From: Diacronema lutheri
Taxonomy: Eukaryota; Haptophyta; Pavlovophyceae; Pavlovales; Pavlovaceae
Direction: 5' to 3'
Length of the DNA stretch: 64,000 nucleotides
NCBI GenBank assembly: GCA_019448385.1
Contig: JAGTXO010000007.1
Coordinates: 1,178,001 to 1,242,000 of the forward strand
Both the position numbers and the translations under genes were made by a program. Below are positions 39,395-49,018 of the stretch, one piece after another; within the stretch, counting starts at the first letter, position 1, and each line of letters opens with the position of its first letter. The notes below the pieces were generated by a model. That model ran no database searches. It was not told the DNA's origin and saw only the letters and a program-made list of their open reading frames with translations.

Positions 39395-39574
39395 TGCTGT
39401 GCTGCGCTGCGCTGTGCTGCGCTGTGCTGTGCTGTGCTGTGCTGCGCTGCGCTGCGCTGTGCTGTGCTGTGCTGCGCTGCGCTGCGCTGTGCTGTGCTGT
39501 GCTGTGCTGTGCTGTGCTGTGCTGCGCTGCGCTGTGCTGTGCTGTGCTGTGCTGCGCTGTGCTGCCCTGCCCTG
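39395..39574. repeat. Pentamer satellite (GCTGT/GCTGC), about 36 units
   Basis: Starts directly at the end of the 21-bp minisatellite and alternates TGCTG and CGCTG pentamers irregularly over 180 bp. Followed by a C11 run at 39,600-39,610 and a CT-rich stretch. Confidence 0.95.
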
Positions 39575-39691
39575 CGCTGACGCGTGCAGGAATGCACTGC
39601 CCCCCCCCCCACCCTCTCCCCCTCTCCCCCTCTTTGCGACTTGAGCTCAGGTTTGGTTGTGGTGCATGACTTCCAGCCGCCATGGACGGCA

Positions 39692-40014
39692 GGGCAGCGA
39701 GGCCCGACGGGCCCAAAGGGCCCGCACGTGCCTAACCGCCGCGCGCTGCCGGTCGCGTGCCGCCGCCCGCGTGCAGGCGATACACGCCGTCCAAACCACC
39801 GCACGCGTCAGCGCCCGCTTCCGCCGCCTGGTCGGCCGCACGACGCGGCGCGGCCCCCGCGCGCACCATGCGCGCGCGCGCGAGCAGCAGCTGCGCGTGC
39901 CCGCGCACCACACACGCGGCGAGCTGGTGGCGCATGACGCGCTCGAGCGACGCCTGGGCGGCGCCGCGAGTCGGCGCGCGCATGCGCGCCATCCACGCGT
40001 CCGCGCCCATGTGC
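39692..40014 (-). mobile_element. 5'-truncated retroelement fragment A
   Basis: The minus frame ending near 39,732 reads MSHMGADAWMARMRAPTRG, QLAACVVRGHAQLLLAR and GLDGVYRLHAGGGTRPAARG, homologous to the last 95 or so codons of the reverse transcriptase at 29.7 kb, with many differences. The coding homology stops at 40,014, where an 89-bp repeat begins. Confidence 0.75.
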
Positions 40015-40459
40015 GACACATTATATACTAACGGCGCTTACGTCAGGACAGCGGGGTCAGCACCAGCTGCGGGGGAATCGAGTAGCCACCAATGTCGTCG
40101 ATCCCCGCGCATCCCGGTCACCAGCGAGCGGGCAGCGAGGCCCGACGGGCCCAAAGGGCCCGCACGTGCCTAACCGCCGCGCGCTGCCGGTCGCGTGCCG
40201 CCGCCCGCGTGCAGGCGATACACGCCGCCCAGGTCACCGCACGTGTCAGCGCCCGCTTCCGCCGCCCGGTCGGCCGCACGACGCGACGCCGCCCCTGCGC
40301 GCACCACCGGTGCCGCGAAGACTTCCCGGCCGTTGCCGGGCGCCACGCCACCGAGGGCGCCCAACCCCACGACACATTATATACTAACGGCGCTTACGTC
40401 AGGACAGCGGGGTCAGCACCAGCTGCGGGGGAATCGAGTAGCCACCAATGTCGTCGATC
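40015..40459. repeat. 89-bp identical direct repeats (40015-40103, 40371-40459)
   Basis: Both copies begin GACACATTATATACTAACGG and end TGTCGTCGATC and are identical throughout. Each sits immediately upstream (minus sense) of a truncated retroelement fragment. In minus sense they encode a possible C-terminus IDDIGGYSIPPQLVLTPLS followed by a stop, so they may be the tail of another mobile-element ORF. Confidence 0.85.
40130..40370 (-). mobile_element. 5'-truncated, rearranged retroelement fragment B
   Basis: Closely matches fragment A from GGGCAGCGAGGCCCGACGGG for about 178 bp (offset 438 bp), then diverges into unrelated GC-rich sequence from about 40,308. The minus frame keeps GDLGGVYRLHAGGGTRPAAR. 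Confidence 0.7.
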
Positions 40460-40640
40460 ACATTATATGGAGGGGCGTGTACGGGGCCGAGGCGTGACGA
40501 ACGGAGCGAGCGAAAGGGTGCACGCAGCGTCGGTCTGAAGTCAGAGCTTTGACCCTGTGCACGCCGGCAGCGGGGACGGTCGGAGGAACAGCTGCGAGGC
40601 CCCGTGGTCCCCATCGGCGCGGCGCGCGCCTGCGCCGCCG
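40460..40640 (-). mobile_element. Retroelement 3'-flank-like fragment C
   Basis: 40,474-40,590 matches the 3' flank of the retroelement at 29,515-29,630 (shared GACCCTGTGCACGCCGGCAG and GAACGGAGCGAGCGAAAGGG with few changes). It joins the preceding 89-bp repeat across CACATTATATGG. Confidence 0.65.
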
Positions 40641-40721
40641 GCCGGAGGCTTTGGAATGCCGGCCGCCTCGACGACGCCTGCCTTGATCGTCTCGGCTGCG
40701 TTTTTGCGTTCTGGCGGCCGC

Positions 40722-41020
40722 GCTCCGCGCGCCCCGCCGCCCCTGCCCATCGACTGCGCCGGCACCACGAACAACATACTTTTCGCCCCGGTCGGTGGGT
40801 TTGGGGGCGATGAGGCGCGCGCGCGCGGCTGCGCGGGTGACGGTGGCGTGGCCTGTTCTCCGACGATTGCTTTGCTCGCGACGGCTACGCCCTCGCGCTC
40901 TGGTGGCCGCGCTCCGCGCGCCCCGCCGCCCCTGCCCATCGACTGCGCCGGCACCACGAACAACGTACTTTCCGCCCCGGTCGGTGGGTTTGGGGGCGGC
41001 GAGGCGCGCGCGCGCGGCTT
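40722..41020. repeat. Two tandem copies of a 110-bp repeat (period about 190 bp)
   Basis: 40,722-40,831 and 40,912-41,020 are over 90% identical (shared CATCGACTGCGCCGGCACCA and GCCCCGGTCGGTGGGTTTGG). The 80 bp between them is unrelated. All minus frames and one plus frame are open. The best-looking minus frame has PRARAS[PS]PPNPPTG and FVVPAQSMGRGGGARGARPP twice. Whether this is an element ORF1 or non-coding is unclear. Confidence 0.7.
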
Positions 41021-41202
41021 CATTGAGATCCCCGTGGCGCTTGGCTCGCTGGTGGCTGGCGGCTACCTTTTCGGTGGCGGCGGGCGATGCAGCGGCGTGG
41101 CCGGCGGCGGCGCGGGGGCGGCGGTAGTTGCCGGCCGCCCCCGGGCCTCTGCGTGTGTGGCACTCACCGGCTAGGCACACGCCAGCTTGGTATATCTTTT
41201 GA

Positions 41203-41224
41203 CGTAAGCGCCGTGAGTATATCT
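41203..41224. repeat. Inverted copy of element-end motif
   Basis: TGACGTAAGCGCCGTGAGTATA is the reverse complement, with one change, of the motif at 40,023-40,044 and 40,379-40,400, so the 39.7-41.2 kb cluster is bounded by oppositely oriented copies. It lies about 45-66 bp upstream of the septin start and may now be part of its promoter. Confidence 0.7.
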
Positions 41225-41268
41225 TTTACCAGCAGGGCTGAAAACAGAAAAAGGAAATTAGAACAGTG

Positions 41269-42618
41269 ATGGCGGTCGGCGCCATTCTGGCGTTCTCGCT
41301 GTCCGTTCGAATGGGCCTCTGGCGCGGCGCGGCGGAGCCGCCGGCGACGGCCCGGCCGGCGGCGCGCGACGCTGCTGGCCCCTGCGACTCGCCGCGCTTG
41401 CCTCCTCCCCGCGCTGGCCTCGTGCGCACACCCAAGGAGCTCGAGTTCAACCTTCTCGTCGCCGGGCTGAGCGGGCTTGGCAAGACGACGGCGTGCGAGC
41501 TGCTCTTCCACGGCTGGACGGCCGGCGGGCCATCCCCCACCCTTGATCCGCCTCCTTCCACGCGCTCGATTGACGCGCGCCGCTCCTTCGCCACGATTGA
41601 CGAGCCGAGCAACACGCGGCTGACGGTGCGCATCATCGACACCCCCGGCTACGGCGACGGGCTGGACAGCAGGCGCGCGCTCCGGCCGATCTGCGCGTAC
41701 GCGCGCGACGCGCTCGGTCGGCAGTACACGCGCGAGCGCTCCGCGCGCGGCGGCCATCGCCACGCCGATCAACAGGTCCACTGCTGCCTCCTCTTCACGT
41801 CCCCTCACCGGCTACTTGCGGCCGACCGGCTCTTCTTGCGCCGGCTGCAGGCGATCATGCCGGTCGTGCTGCTGATCGCAAAGGCGGACACGCTCACCGA
41901 CGCCGAGCTCGGCGCGCAGCGCCGCGAGATCCGCCGCATCCTCGGCGCGGGCGCCATTCGTCTCTACGATTTCCACGAGCGCGCGGCGGCCGGCTGCGAC
42001 GCGGGCGCGCGCGAGGTGGGCGCGGACGGCGGCGCGGGCGAGCGCGAGGCCGCGGCAGGGGCGCCGATGCACGACGGACTCATCGGCCCGCGCTACTCGC
42101 GCGGCCGCCGCCCCGCCGACCCGCTCGCCGTGCTCGCGCGCTCGGCGACGTACCCGTGGGGCGCTGTCTCGGCTGATGAGCCGGCGCATTCCGATTTCCC
42201 ACTCCTCCGCCAGCTGCTGCTCTCGCACCACGCCGAGCGGCTGATCGAGCTCGCGCGCGCGCGGTACCGCCTCTACCGCGCGCGCCGCGTCCGCCTCGAG
42301 CAGCTCGGCCGCCTCCTCACCTCGGCCGCGCTCGTCGCGCTCGCAACCGCGCTCGCCGGCCGCGACGCGCTCGCGCTCGCCGCCGCGCGCGCCGCCGAGC
42401 TTGCCGACGGGCGCGCGCTCGAGCGCGCACGCCGCGCGCTGCGCGCGGTGCGCGCGGTGTGCGCGCGCGGCCCGCGCTTGTCCTCCGACGCCGGCGCGGC
42501 GCTGTCGTTGGCCGGCGCGCGCGAGGCGCAGCAGCAGCCGGCGCGCCTGCTGCCGCGGAGACGATGGCCGCGGTGGCGTGCGCGCGCGCCGCGCACAGCA
42601 CATCGCGACGACACGTAA
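41269..42618 (+). CDS. Septin GTPase
   Basis: An intronless 449-residue protein. P-loop GLSGLGKTT (G1) near residue 67, DTPGYGD (G3), a QVHCCLLFTSPHRLLAADRLF block equivalent to the septin 'YFI.P.GH.L...D' strand, AKADTLT (G4) and a SDFPLLRQLL segment as in the septin unique element. The N-terminal leader MAVGAILAFSLSVRMGLW is unusually hydrophobic, and the C-terminal region is an Arg/Ala-rich helix with no clear heptads. Known role: heteropolymer-forming GTPases at membranes in cytokinesis. A Gly-rich/acidic insertion between G4 and the unique element (AGCDAGAREVGADGG) is not typical. The GTG three bases upstream is ignored in favour of the ATG. Confidence 0.85.
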   Translation: MAVGAILAFSLSVRMGLWRGAAEPPATARPAARDAAGPCDSPRLPPPRAGLVRTPKELEFNLLVAGLSGLGKTTACELLFHGWTAGGPSPTLDPPPSTRSIDARRSFATIDEPSNTRLTVRIIDTPGYGDGLDSRRALRPICAYARDALGRQYTRERSARGGHRHADQQVHCCLLFTSPHRLLAADRLFLRRLQAIMPVVLLIAKADTLTDAELGAQRREIRRILGAGAIRLYDFHERAAAGCDAGAREVGADGGAGEREAAAGAPMHDGLIGPRYSRGRRPADPLAVLARSATYPWGAVSADEPAHSDFPLLRQLLLSHHAERLIELARARYRLYRARRVRLEQLGRLLTSAALVALATALAGRDALALAAARAAELADGRALERARRALRAVRAVCARGPRLSSDAGAALSLAGAREAQQQPARLLPRRRWPRWRARAPRTAHRDDT

Positions 42619-43114
42619 GTGGTGAGGGCGCGCCCGCGACCGGTGCAGGCGTGCGCAGTGCACGAGTCGAGACGTGACTGTCAGTGCTCACCACAAGATT
42701 CGCAGACTTTTCGATACCCAGGCGATGGTCGGAAGCCCGCCGTGGACGGCGAGGCGGGCCGAACGCAGAGGCTTTATAAGCTCGTGCGCGCGCGGCGTCG
42801 AGCTGCTGCGTCCAAGCCAGCGCGCCGTGCTGCTCACGCGCACACTGCGCGAAAAGGCAGGCGACGCACGCGCCCTAGCACGGCTGCACGGCTCCGCGGC
42901 AGCCGCGCTGCCCACGAGGCGAGCGGAACGCGGCACGCCTGGCACGCGTGGCCAATGCGCTTGCCGCGGCCCAACCGCCCGCGTCGAGCGTCCGCCCTCG
43001 TGGGGCGATCAGCGGGGCGCGGGCTGCTGCTCGCGTGCTCTCTACTGCGCGCGCGCGACAGACACGGCAGCTCGAGCGCGCGCGGCGAGTCGCCGCGCTT
43101 CAAGCGCCCGGCCC
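42619..43114. other. Spacer with no recognised gene
   Basis: 496 bp between the convergent septin and senescence/PH genes. Short open frames on both strands are Arg/Ala-rich and look compositional. No RNA gene or repeat was recognised. Confidence 0.5.
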
Positions 43115-44223
43115 CTAGGCGTGCAGCGCGCCCGGCGCGGTCTGCGCGGGCGGCTCGGCATCGCAGTCGTCAATGACGATGAGCTCCCACGAGGACGAGA
43201 GCGCGTCGGCGGCGGCGTCGGCGGCGGCGTCTGCGGCGCAGCGCGGGCTGCTCAACGCGCTGTCGGCCGCGGGCTCGGTCGGTGCGGCGTGCTCGCCGCC
43301 GACGTGCAGCGCGCCGCCGACGACGCCGGCGCACGCCGCGCGCGAGGCGACGGCCGGCGGCGCGGAGGCGTCGACGCGACGGTCGGGCGCGCGCGCGCGC
43401 GGCTGCGCGTCGCGCAGCTCGACGCCATCGGCGGGCGCAAGATGGTGCGCCTGCGCGACGAGCGTCGCGCACGCGCGCCTCGCGAGCAGTCGCATGAGCG
43501 CGCTCACCCACTCGGCCGCCGCGCTGGCGGACGTTGCGCACAGCCGGAGCTCATCGGGCGGCTCGGCGCCGCGCGCACGCTCGGGCGAGGCGAAGCGGAC
43601 GACGAACTCGGCGGAGGGCGGGCGCGCGCCCTCGCGCGCGAGAAGATGTGCGTCGTCGAAGGGGCGAGGCGATCGGGTGTGCCGCGCGGCGCGTGTCGGT
43701 GACGCGCCGCTCTCGCGCTCGCCAGTGTCCGCGCCGCCTGCGGCGTGCTGCGAGGGTGCGCGCGGTGTGGCGGCGGGCACGAAGCGAATGTCGAGTAGCT
43801 GCGGCCAGCAGATGGTGGACAGGAGAGCAAGCTCCGCCACCGCCGGCCCGTCGAAGGCGGCGGCCGCGTCGCGCGCGTCCCCGCGGCCGGCCGCGCCCGC
43901 CGTGCCCGCCGCCGCGCTGCTCAGCTGAAGGAGCGAGAAACCGTCCTCGTAGACGCAGCACCACGAGCGCTGCCAGCTGCCGCCCGTCGCCGGCTGCCGA
44001 CCGCCGCCACCGCCGCGCTTGACGCCGCGCGCGCGCGCCGCCCGGCGGCCGCCGGCCGAGCGCCCCTCATCCGCGCCGTCCGTGCCGTACGCCGCGTCCG
44101 GCTTGGCGTCGACCCACTGTGCGAGCCGCCCCTCGAATATGGGCCTGCCCAGCACCTGGTAGTCGCCCAGCCCGTCGGTGCCGCCGCCGCCACCACCGCC
44201 GCCATCGAGCGCGCCCGCGCCGT

Positions 44224-44270
<47 letters not shown>

Positions 44271-44884
44271 CGCGGCCCGCCCGCCGCGGCGAGCGCAAGG
44301 CGCAGCGTGCAGCTGCCTCGCTCCGTCTCGTCGGCGCAGACGGCGGCGCAGGCGTGGGCGCTCGCGTCGCGCGCGCCCGCCGTGCCGCGCGCCGCCGCGT
44401 CGCCGCCCGCCTTGGCCAGCTCGACGGCGCGTGCGGCCGCGGCCACGGCGGCACGCGGCCCGCTGCCGCTGCCATCCGCGCGCACGACACCGATCACGCG
44501 CGGCTCGCGGCTGCGCGCGGCGAGCGCGCCCGCGGGCTCGGCGGCGCCGCGCGCGATCCGGCCGATCCCCGCCGAGACGACGAGCAGCGCGACGGACGAC
44601 GGGCGCGCGGGCACGCGCTGCACCGCCGCGACGACATCCCACGAGTGCTCAGTGACTCGACCGCCCACCGGGCCGTACGCCGCGTGTGCAGCGCGCACGG
44701 CGGCCTGCTTGAGCGACGTGCTCAGGATGTCGCGCGCCTGGCTGAACGCGCCAAGCGTCGAGCTGACGGCGCCGAGGCAGTGGTGCAGCGTCGGCAGCGC
44801 GCGGCGCAGCCGACTGCGCAGCGGGCGCGCGCGCGCGGCGGGCGCGCGCGTGCCGCCCGCCGCCGCCGCCGCCGCCGCCGCCGT

Positions 44885-44929
<45 letters not shown>

Positions 44930-45901
44930 GGCAGTGCCGTGCGAGGCGGTGGACACGACGAGATCGCCCGCCGCGCACGCGCGCGCCGAGCGCGCAACGC
45001 TCGGCTCGCCGGCGTGTGGCGCGCGCGTGCCTGCGCATGCACGGTCGAGCGCCGTGCCCTCGCTTGCCGCCCGCCGGAGCGGCGCGCTCGGACGCGGCTC
45101 GTTGGCGAGGAGGTGCGCGACGCGCGGCACGTGGCTTGCGGCCGCGCGCCGGCGCACCGCGTGCAGCACGCGCCCGCCTCCGAGCGCATGCCACGCGCAG
45201 CCCGTCGTCGCCGCGACGCGCCACGTCGTGTCGACGAGGACCGCCGCTGCTCCGAGCGGGATCGCTGACGCGGCGCGCACGACCTCGCGCGCGCCGTTGA
45301 GGCGCGCCTCGAGGAGCGGCGCGTCGCGCAGCTGCACCTGCGGCTGCACCGTGCCGGCGAGGCGCAGCGCCACGCGCGACGCGGCCATCGCCGAGATGAG
45401 GGTCGCGGACTGGAGGAAGCGGCAGATGCGGTGCACGCGCGACGAGAGCCGCTCGGACGGGATGAGCTCGGCGGGCGGCACAAGGCTGAGCGGCGCGAGC
45501 TCTCGCAGCGGCAGCGTGACGTGTAGCACGCACGCCAGTCGCCCGAGCGCGATCGCCAGCGCGCCGCTCTCGGGCGCAAGGACGAGGAAGCCGGCGGCGC
45601 CCGCGGGCACGATGAGCAGCTCGCGGCCGTCGGCGCCGTGCACGCGGATGTGCAGCACAGGCGTATTCTCGCACAGCGTCACCTCGTCCGCGCCCAGCAC
45701 CAGCACGCCGCCGCGCACGCCGATGGCGACGGCGCGCGCGCGCGCGGGCGCCGACGCGTGCACGCACAGCGCGCCGCCAAGCTCGGCGGGCGCGTGCGCG
45801 CGCGGCGGGTCGGGTGGAGGGCTTGCGGGCTCGTCCGACGCGCCAACGCCGCCCCGCTCCGCCGCCACGCGCCGCGCCTCCACGCTTGCAGCGAGCTCCA
45901 T
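43115..45901 (-). CDS. Senescence/spartin-like plus PH-domain protein
   Basis: About 928 residues from MELAASVEARR (an alternative ATG lies 33 bp upstream at 45934). The N-terminal third has VLVLGADEVTLCENTPVLHI and LACVLHVTLPLRELAPL, like the beta-rich front of spartin/ERD7 proteins. The middle has RVHRICRFLQSATLISAM and, after Ala/Gly-rich linkers, TLGAFSQARDILSTSLKQAA and AAYGPVGGRVTEHSWDVVAA, resembling the plant senescence/spartin domain ('YG...G..T......G'). The C-terminal third is a split PH domain: IFEGRLAQWVDAKPDA, SWQRSWCCVYEDGFSLLQL, FVVRFASPER and the final helix SAAAEWVSALMRLLA. Plausible role: a lipid- or membrane-binding adaptor (lipid droplets, endosomes). Domain calls are by eye; PH is the stronger of the two. 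Confidence 0.6.
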
Positions 45902-46002
45902 CCCCCCTATAGCCTTGGACGGGGCGAGTGCCACCTGGCCTGTGGCAAGGGCAGGCAGCGATGCGCGCCGCCAAAACTTGTGCCATCTTCGCTCCTCCCG
46001 CC
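45902..46002. promoter_or_regulatory. Bidirectional promoter with E2F-like core
   Basis: A 101-bp head-to-head spacer. GCCGCCAAAACTTGTG at 45,967-45,982 contains TTTTGGCGGC on the other strand; a near copy (GCCGCCAAATCTTGG) lies in the CASTOR-like/cyclophilin promoter at 56,942. Confidence 0.4.
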
Positions 46003-47670
46003 ATGGGGTATGCGCGGGAGGCCGAGGACGAGCACGACGCGCTCCTCGCGCGGCCGCCGTTGGCGGCGGCGAGCGCGCCGGCGCGCGATCGGCGCGCGTG
46101 CATGGCCATCGTGTGGCTCGCCTCGCTCGTCGGCACCGCGCTCGTCTTCCGCGCCCCCGCTGACGCCGGCGCGGCGTGCGCGGCGACTGACGCAGTCTCC
46201 GAGCCGCTCCCGACGTACGGCACGCCGCCGCAGCTCGAGTACGCGGCGTGGCCGGCGGCGCAGACGGCGAGCTCGGCGCAGACGATGCGAGCGATCGGCT
46301 ACGGCGTCAAGCGCCCGCCGCGCGTCGACGCTGAGCGAATCGCGCGCAAGCTCGCCGCGCTCGGCGCCGCGCGCGCGCCAACGGGCGGCGCGGCGGTGCT
46401 CGTGATCGCGGGCGGCTTCACCGGGCTGGGGCTGGGGAACACGTTTTGCGGGCTCACCGCCGCCGCCGTCGTCGCCGAGGCTATCGGCGCCGCGTGCCTC
46501 GTCACGCTCGGCGAGACGTACGCCAAGACGCTGCAAAAGCACGTGAGCGACGAGTACATCTTCGCGTCGCCGTGCCAGATCGTCTCGCTCGGCGAGCTCG
46601 ACGAGCTGCGCGCGCAAACGGTCGTGCCGGTGGTAAAGAACACCCGCTGGCGCATCGCCGGCTTCTGGAACGTGAGCGGCGACGGCCGCCGGCCCGCCGC
46701 CGGCGGCGCGTACGTGATCGACTACGGCATCAAGTACCGTGAGCTCGTGTGCATGCCTCGTTTCGACACGGCCAAGCTCCTTGCGCCGCCGGGGATGGCG
46801 GCCGGCGAGTTCTGGCGGCGGCTTCGCGCAAAGTACGAGCAGTGGGTCCACGTCTCGCTTCGCCTTCCCATCGAGCCGCACGAGCGCCGCATCTCGGCGC
46901 CGGCGCCGCCGTGGGAGCCGCGGCAGGGCACGCTGTGCGGGCACATGCGTCTGCTGCACCTCGAGTCGCACCGGCCGGCGGTGCGGCGCGGCCCGCCAAA
47001 GGGGCCGTCGTGCGGCGCGCTCGACTGCGGCGGCCTCCTCTCCGCCTTCGAGGCCGTCCACGCCAAGCGCCCCTTCGCCTCCTTCTTCTTTACCGCCGGT
47101 GCGAACTGCTCCCACTGCCTGCCCGACGTCGCGCCCACGCTGCTGCGCGACGCGGAGCGGATCGAGTCGGGGCACAAGTCGCGGCACATCGTCGAGAAGG
47201 CGACCTTCGACGACGCCGAGGGCGCGATGGCCGACATGCGCGCGCTCTCGCGCTGCGCGCTCGTGATCGTCGACGACAAGGCCGAGGGCACGTTTGCGCT
47301 CTCGCTCGCGGCCGCCGGCAGGCTGACGCCGTGCATCGACCCGCTCGAGATGATCGAGCGTTGGCAGCCGGGCTACGGGCTGGGTGGTCACTTTGCGCAC
47401 GTCCGGGGCACCGTCAACCTGGCGCGCTGGCGCGCGCGCGCGCTCTGTGCGACGACCGACCCGGCCGCGCCCGTCACGCCGCTGCCGTGGCCGCTCGCGC
47501 CAAACGATCTCGCCGCGCTGCGCGACGGCATCCGCTTCGACGTGGCGCGGCCGTGGGACCCGGCGCACCTGCCGCCGCCCGGCACGCCGCCGCCGCCTGG
47601 CGACGAGCCCTACATCCCGCCCGCGTGCGATTTTGTGATGAGGGGCTGGGACACGCCGAGCGGCAAGTGA
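46003..47670 (+). CDS. Type II membrane protein, putative glycosyltransferase
   Basis: A 555-residue protein with a short cytosolic tail (MGYAREAEDEHDALLARPP), a signal anchor MAIVWLASLVGTALVF and a luminal domain. An in-frame ATG at 45961 would add 14 residues but overlaps the promoter-like motif, so 46003 is preferred. Luminal blocks: AVLVIAGGFTGLGLGNTFCG (a GLGN loop as in fucosyltransferase-like GT-B folds), TLGETYAKTLQKHVSD, YVIDYGIKYRELVCMPRF, paired Cys (CGALDCGG; ANCSHCLPD) and a late ALSRCALVIVDDKAEGTFAL segment resembling the nucleotide-sugar site region 'D....S..STF'. It is followed on the same strand by a sulfotransferase. Golgi glycan synthesis is inferred from topology and neighbour; the exact family was not recognised. 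Confidence 0.5.
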   Translation: MGYAREAEDEHDALLARPPLAAASAPARDRRACMAIVWLASLVGTALVFRAPADAGAACAATDAVSEPLPTYGTPPQLEYAAWPAAQTASSAQTMRAIGYGVKRPPRVDAERIARKLAALGAARAPTGGAAVLVIAGGFTGLGLGNTFCGLTAAAVVAEAIGAACLVTLGETYAKTLQKHVSDEYIFASPCQIVSLGELDELRAQTVVPVVKNTRWRIAGFWNVSGDGRRPAAGGAYVIDYGIKYRELVCMPRFDTAKLLAPPGMAAGEFWRRLRAKYEQWVHVSLRLPIEPHERRISAPAPPWEPRQGTLCGHMRLLHLESHRPAVRRGPPKGPSCGALDCGGLLSAFEAVHAKRPFASFFFTAGANCSHCLPDVAPTLLRDAERIESGHKSRHIVEKATFDDAEGAMADMRALSRCALVIVDDKAEGTFALSLAAAGRLTPCIDPLEMIERWQPGYGLGGHFAHVRGTVNLARWRARALCATTDPAAPVTPLPWPLAPNDLAALRDGIRFDVARPWDPAHLPPPGTPPPPGDEPYIPPACDFVMRGWDTPSGK

Positions 47671-47755
47671 GCGCCGCGCGGCACCGCGAATTCTAGTCGT
47701 GGACTCAATTCACAAACCAAACAACCGCGAACTGGGGCGATGGCGTCGGTGTGAG

Positions 47756-49018
47756 ATGCGCGCGCGAATCGCGCTCCTCGCGCACAGCGCGTGCGCACCG
47801 AAGGGCGTGCTGCCCAAGCGGTCGCTCGTGCAAAAGTGCCACGTCGAACCCGGTGGAGCGAGCGAGGGCAACATGTTCCGCGCGCCGCGCGACGGCCCCG
47901 CGGCGAACGCGACGGCGCGCGAGCGGTGCGTCACGCGTGTGATGGCGATGCCGGCGACAATGTGCAAGGTGGACGCGACCGTGCGAGAGCTGTGCGCGCA
48001 CTCGTACGTCTTCGTCGGCGGGATCTTTCACAGCGGCACCGGTGCGCTCCGGCACGCACTCGGCGAGGTCGCGCCGACGCGCGTGAGCGTGCACGCGGAC
48101 ACGCACCACATCGAGGACGAGGGCAAGTACATGCAGACCGTCTACGTGGTGAATCGGAACCGCGACGCGCGGCTGTGGCACTGCGCGTTCATCGAGTCGA
48201 GGCGCGACGACGCGCAGCACCCGCCGCACACGCCCGGTTCGCTCTGGCGCGACGAGTCGGATGCGCTCGGCGCGGAGCCGCGTGGCTCCACGCTTCTCTT
48301 TGCGCAGTGGGCGCGCTTCTGGGATTTGCGCAAGCCCATCCTCGTGGAAAAGTCGCCGATGAACATGCTGCGCGTGCGCTTCCTCGACGCGCTCTTTCCC
48401 GAGATGGCCTCCTTCGCCGTCATCGTCCGCCACCCGTTCGGCAGCTGCTCGATGGCGCTCAAGCTCGCGTTCAAAGCGCTCGTCGACGCGCCGCTCGCGC
48501 CCGCGCCCGGCGCGGCGCGCGACGCGCGCGCGGCCGAGGCGACGCAGTGGCCGAGCGGCGCACGCGGCCGCGCGCGCATCAGCACGAGGCACATTTTCCT
48601 CCGCCTTGACTCGATCATCTCCGCGTGGGCGGCCATGTACGCGCGCTATGAGACGGACGCGCGCCGCGTCGCGCGCGCGACGATCGTCCGGTTCGAGCCA
48701 ATGCTCGCCGACCCGCGCGAGGCGGCGAGGCGGACGCTGCGCGCGCTAGGGCTCGCCGAGCCGCTGCCGCCGCAGCGCCGCGCGCTCAACTATGACCGGT
48801 GGTCCGCCGGCATCGACGCACGGCACGCGTACGTATGGCGGTGGCAGTACGCGGACCGTTTCGCGCAGCTGCAGTGGCTCTCGCGGCCGGAGAATGGCGG
48901 CGAGATGGAGTGGGAGGCGCTCGTGCAAAAGTATGAGCCGCGGATGCGCTGGTACGGCTACAGCCTGCGCAACCTGAGCAGCCTCGAGCCGCCGCTCTCG
49001 CCGTTGGTGTGCGTCTGA
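47756..49018 (+). CDS. Sulfotransferase-family protein
   Basis: A 420-residue intronless protein. SYVFVGGIFHSGTGALRHAL is the 5'-phosphosulfate loop (usual form G...SGTT.L), and PILVEKSPMNMLRVRFLDAL followed by FAVIVRHPFGSC is the 3'-phosphate-binding region of PAPS-dependent sulfotransferases. RATIVRFEPMLADPREAARR and YSLRNLSSL complete the fold. No confident membrane anchor is seen at the N-terminus (MRARIALLAHSA is weak). A four-codon upstream ORF (ATG 47741 to TGA 47755) ends one base before the chosen ATG, which could dampen initiation. The GTG at 47699 is not used. Substrate unknown; cell-surface or scale polysaccharide is a guess from the preceding gene. Confidence 0.75.
   Translation: MRARIALLAHSACAPKGVLPKRSLVQKCHVEPGGASEGNMFRAPRDGPAANATARERCVTRVMAMPATMCKVDATVRELCAHSYVFVGGIFHSGTGALRHALGEVAPTRVSVHADTHHIEDEGKYMQTVYVVNRNRDARLWHCAFIESRRDDAQHPPHTPGSLWRDESDALGAEPRGSTLLFAQWARFWDLRKPILVEKSPMNMLRVRFLDALFPEMASFAVIVRHPFGSCSMALKLAFKALVDAPLAPAPGAARDARAAEATQWPSGARGRARISTRHIFLRLDSIISAWAAMYARYETDARRVARATIVRFEPMLADPREAARRTLRALGLAEPLPPQRRALNYDRWSAGIDARHAYVWRWQYADRFAQLQWLSRPENGGEMEWEALVQKYEPRMRWYGYSLRNLSSLEPPLSPLVCV

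Noticed and set aside
40557-41174. Plus-strand 205-codon ORF across the 110-bp tandem repeats
   Set aside because: Several frames are open on both strands through the repeat; nothing favours this one and it starts inside retroelement 3' flank sequence.
42674-43702. Plus-strand 342-codon ORF between septin and the PH-domain gene
   Set aside because: Arg/Ala-rich, no domain, and largely antisense to the PH-domain C-terminus.
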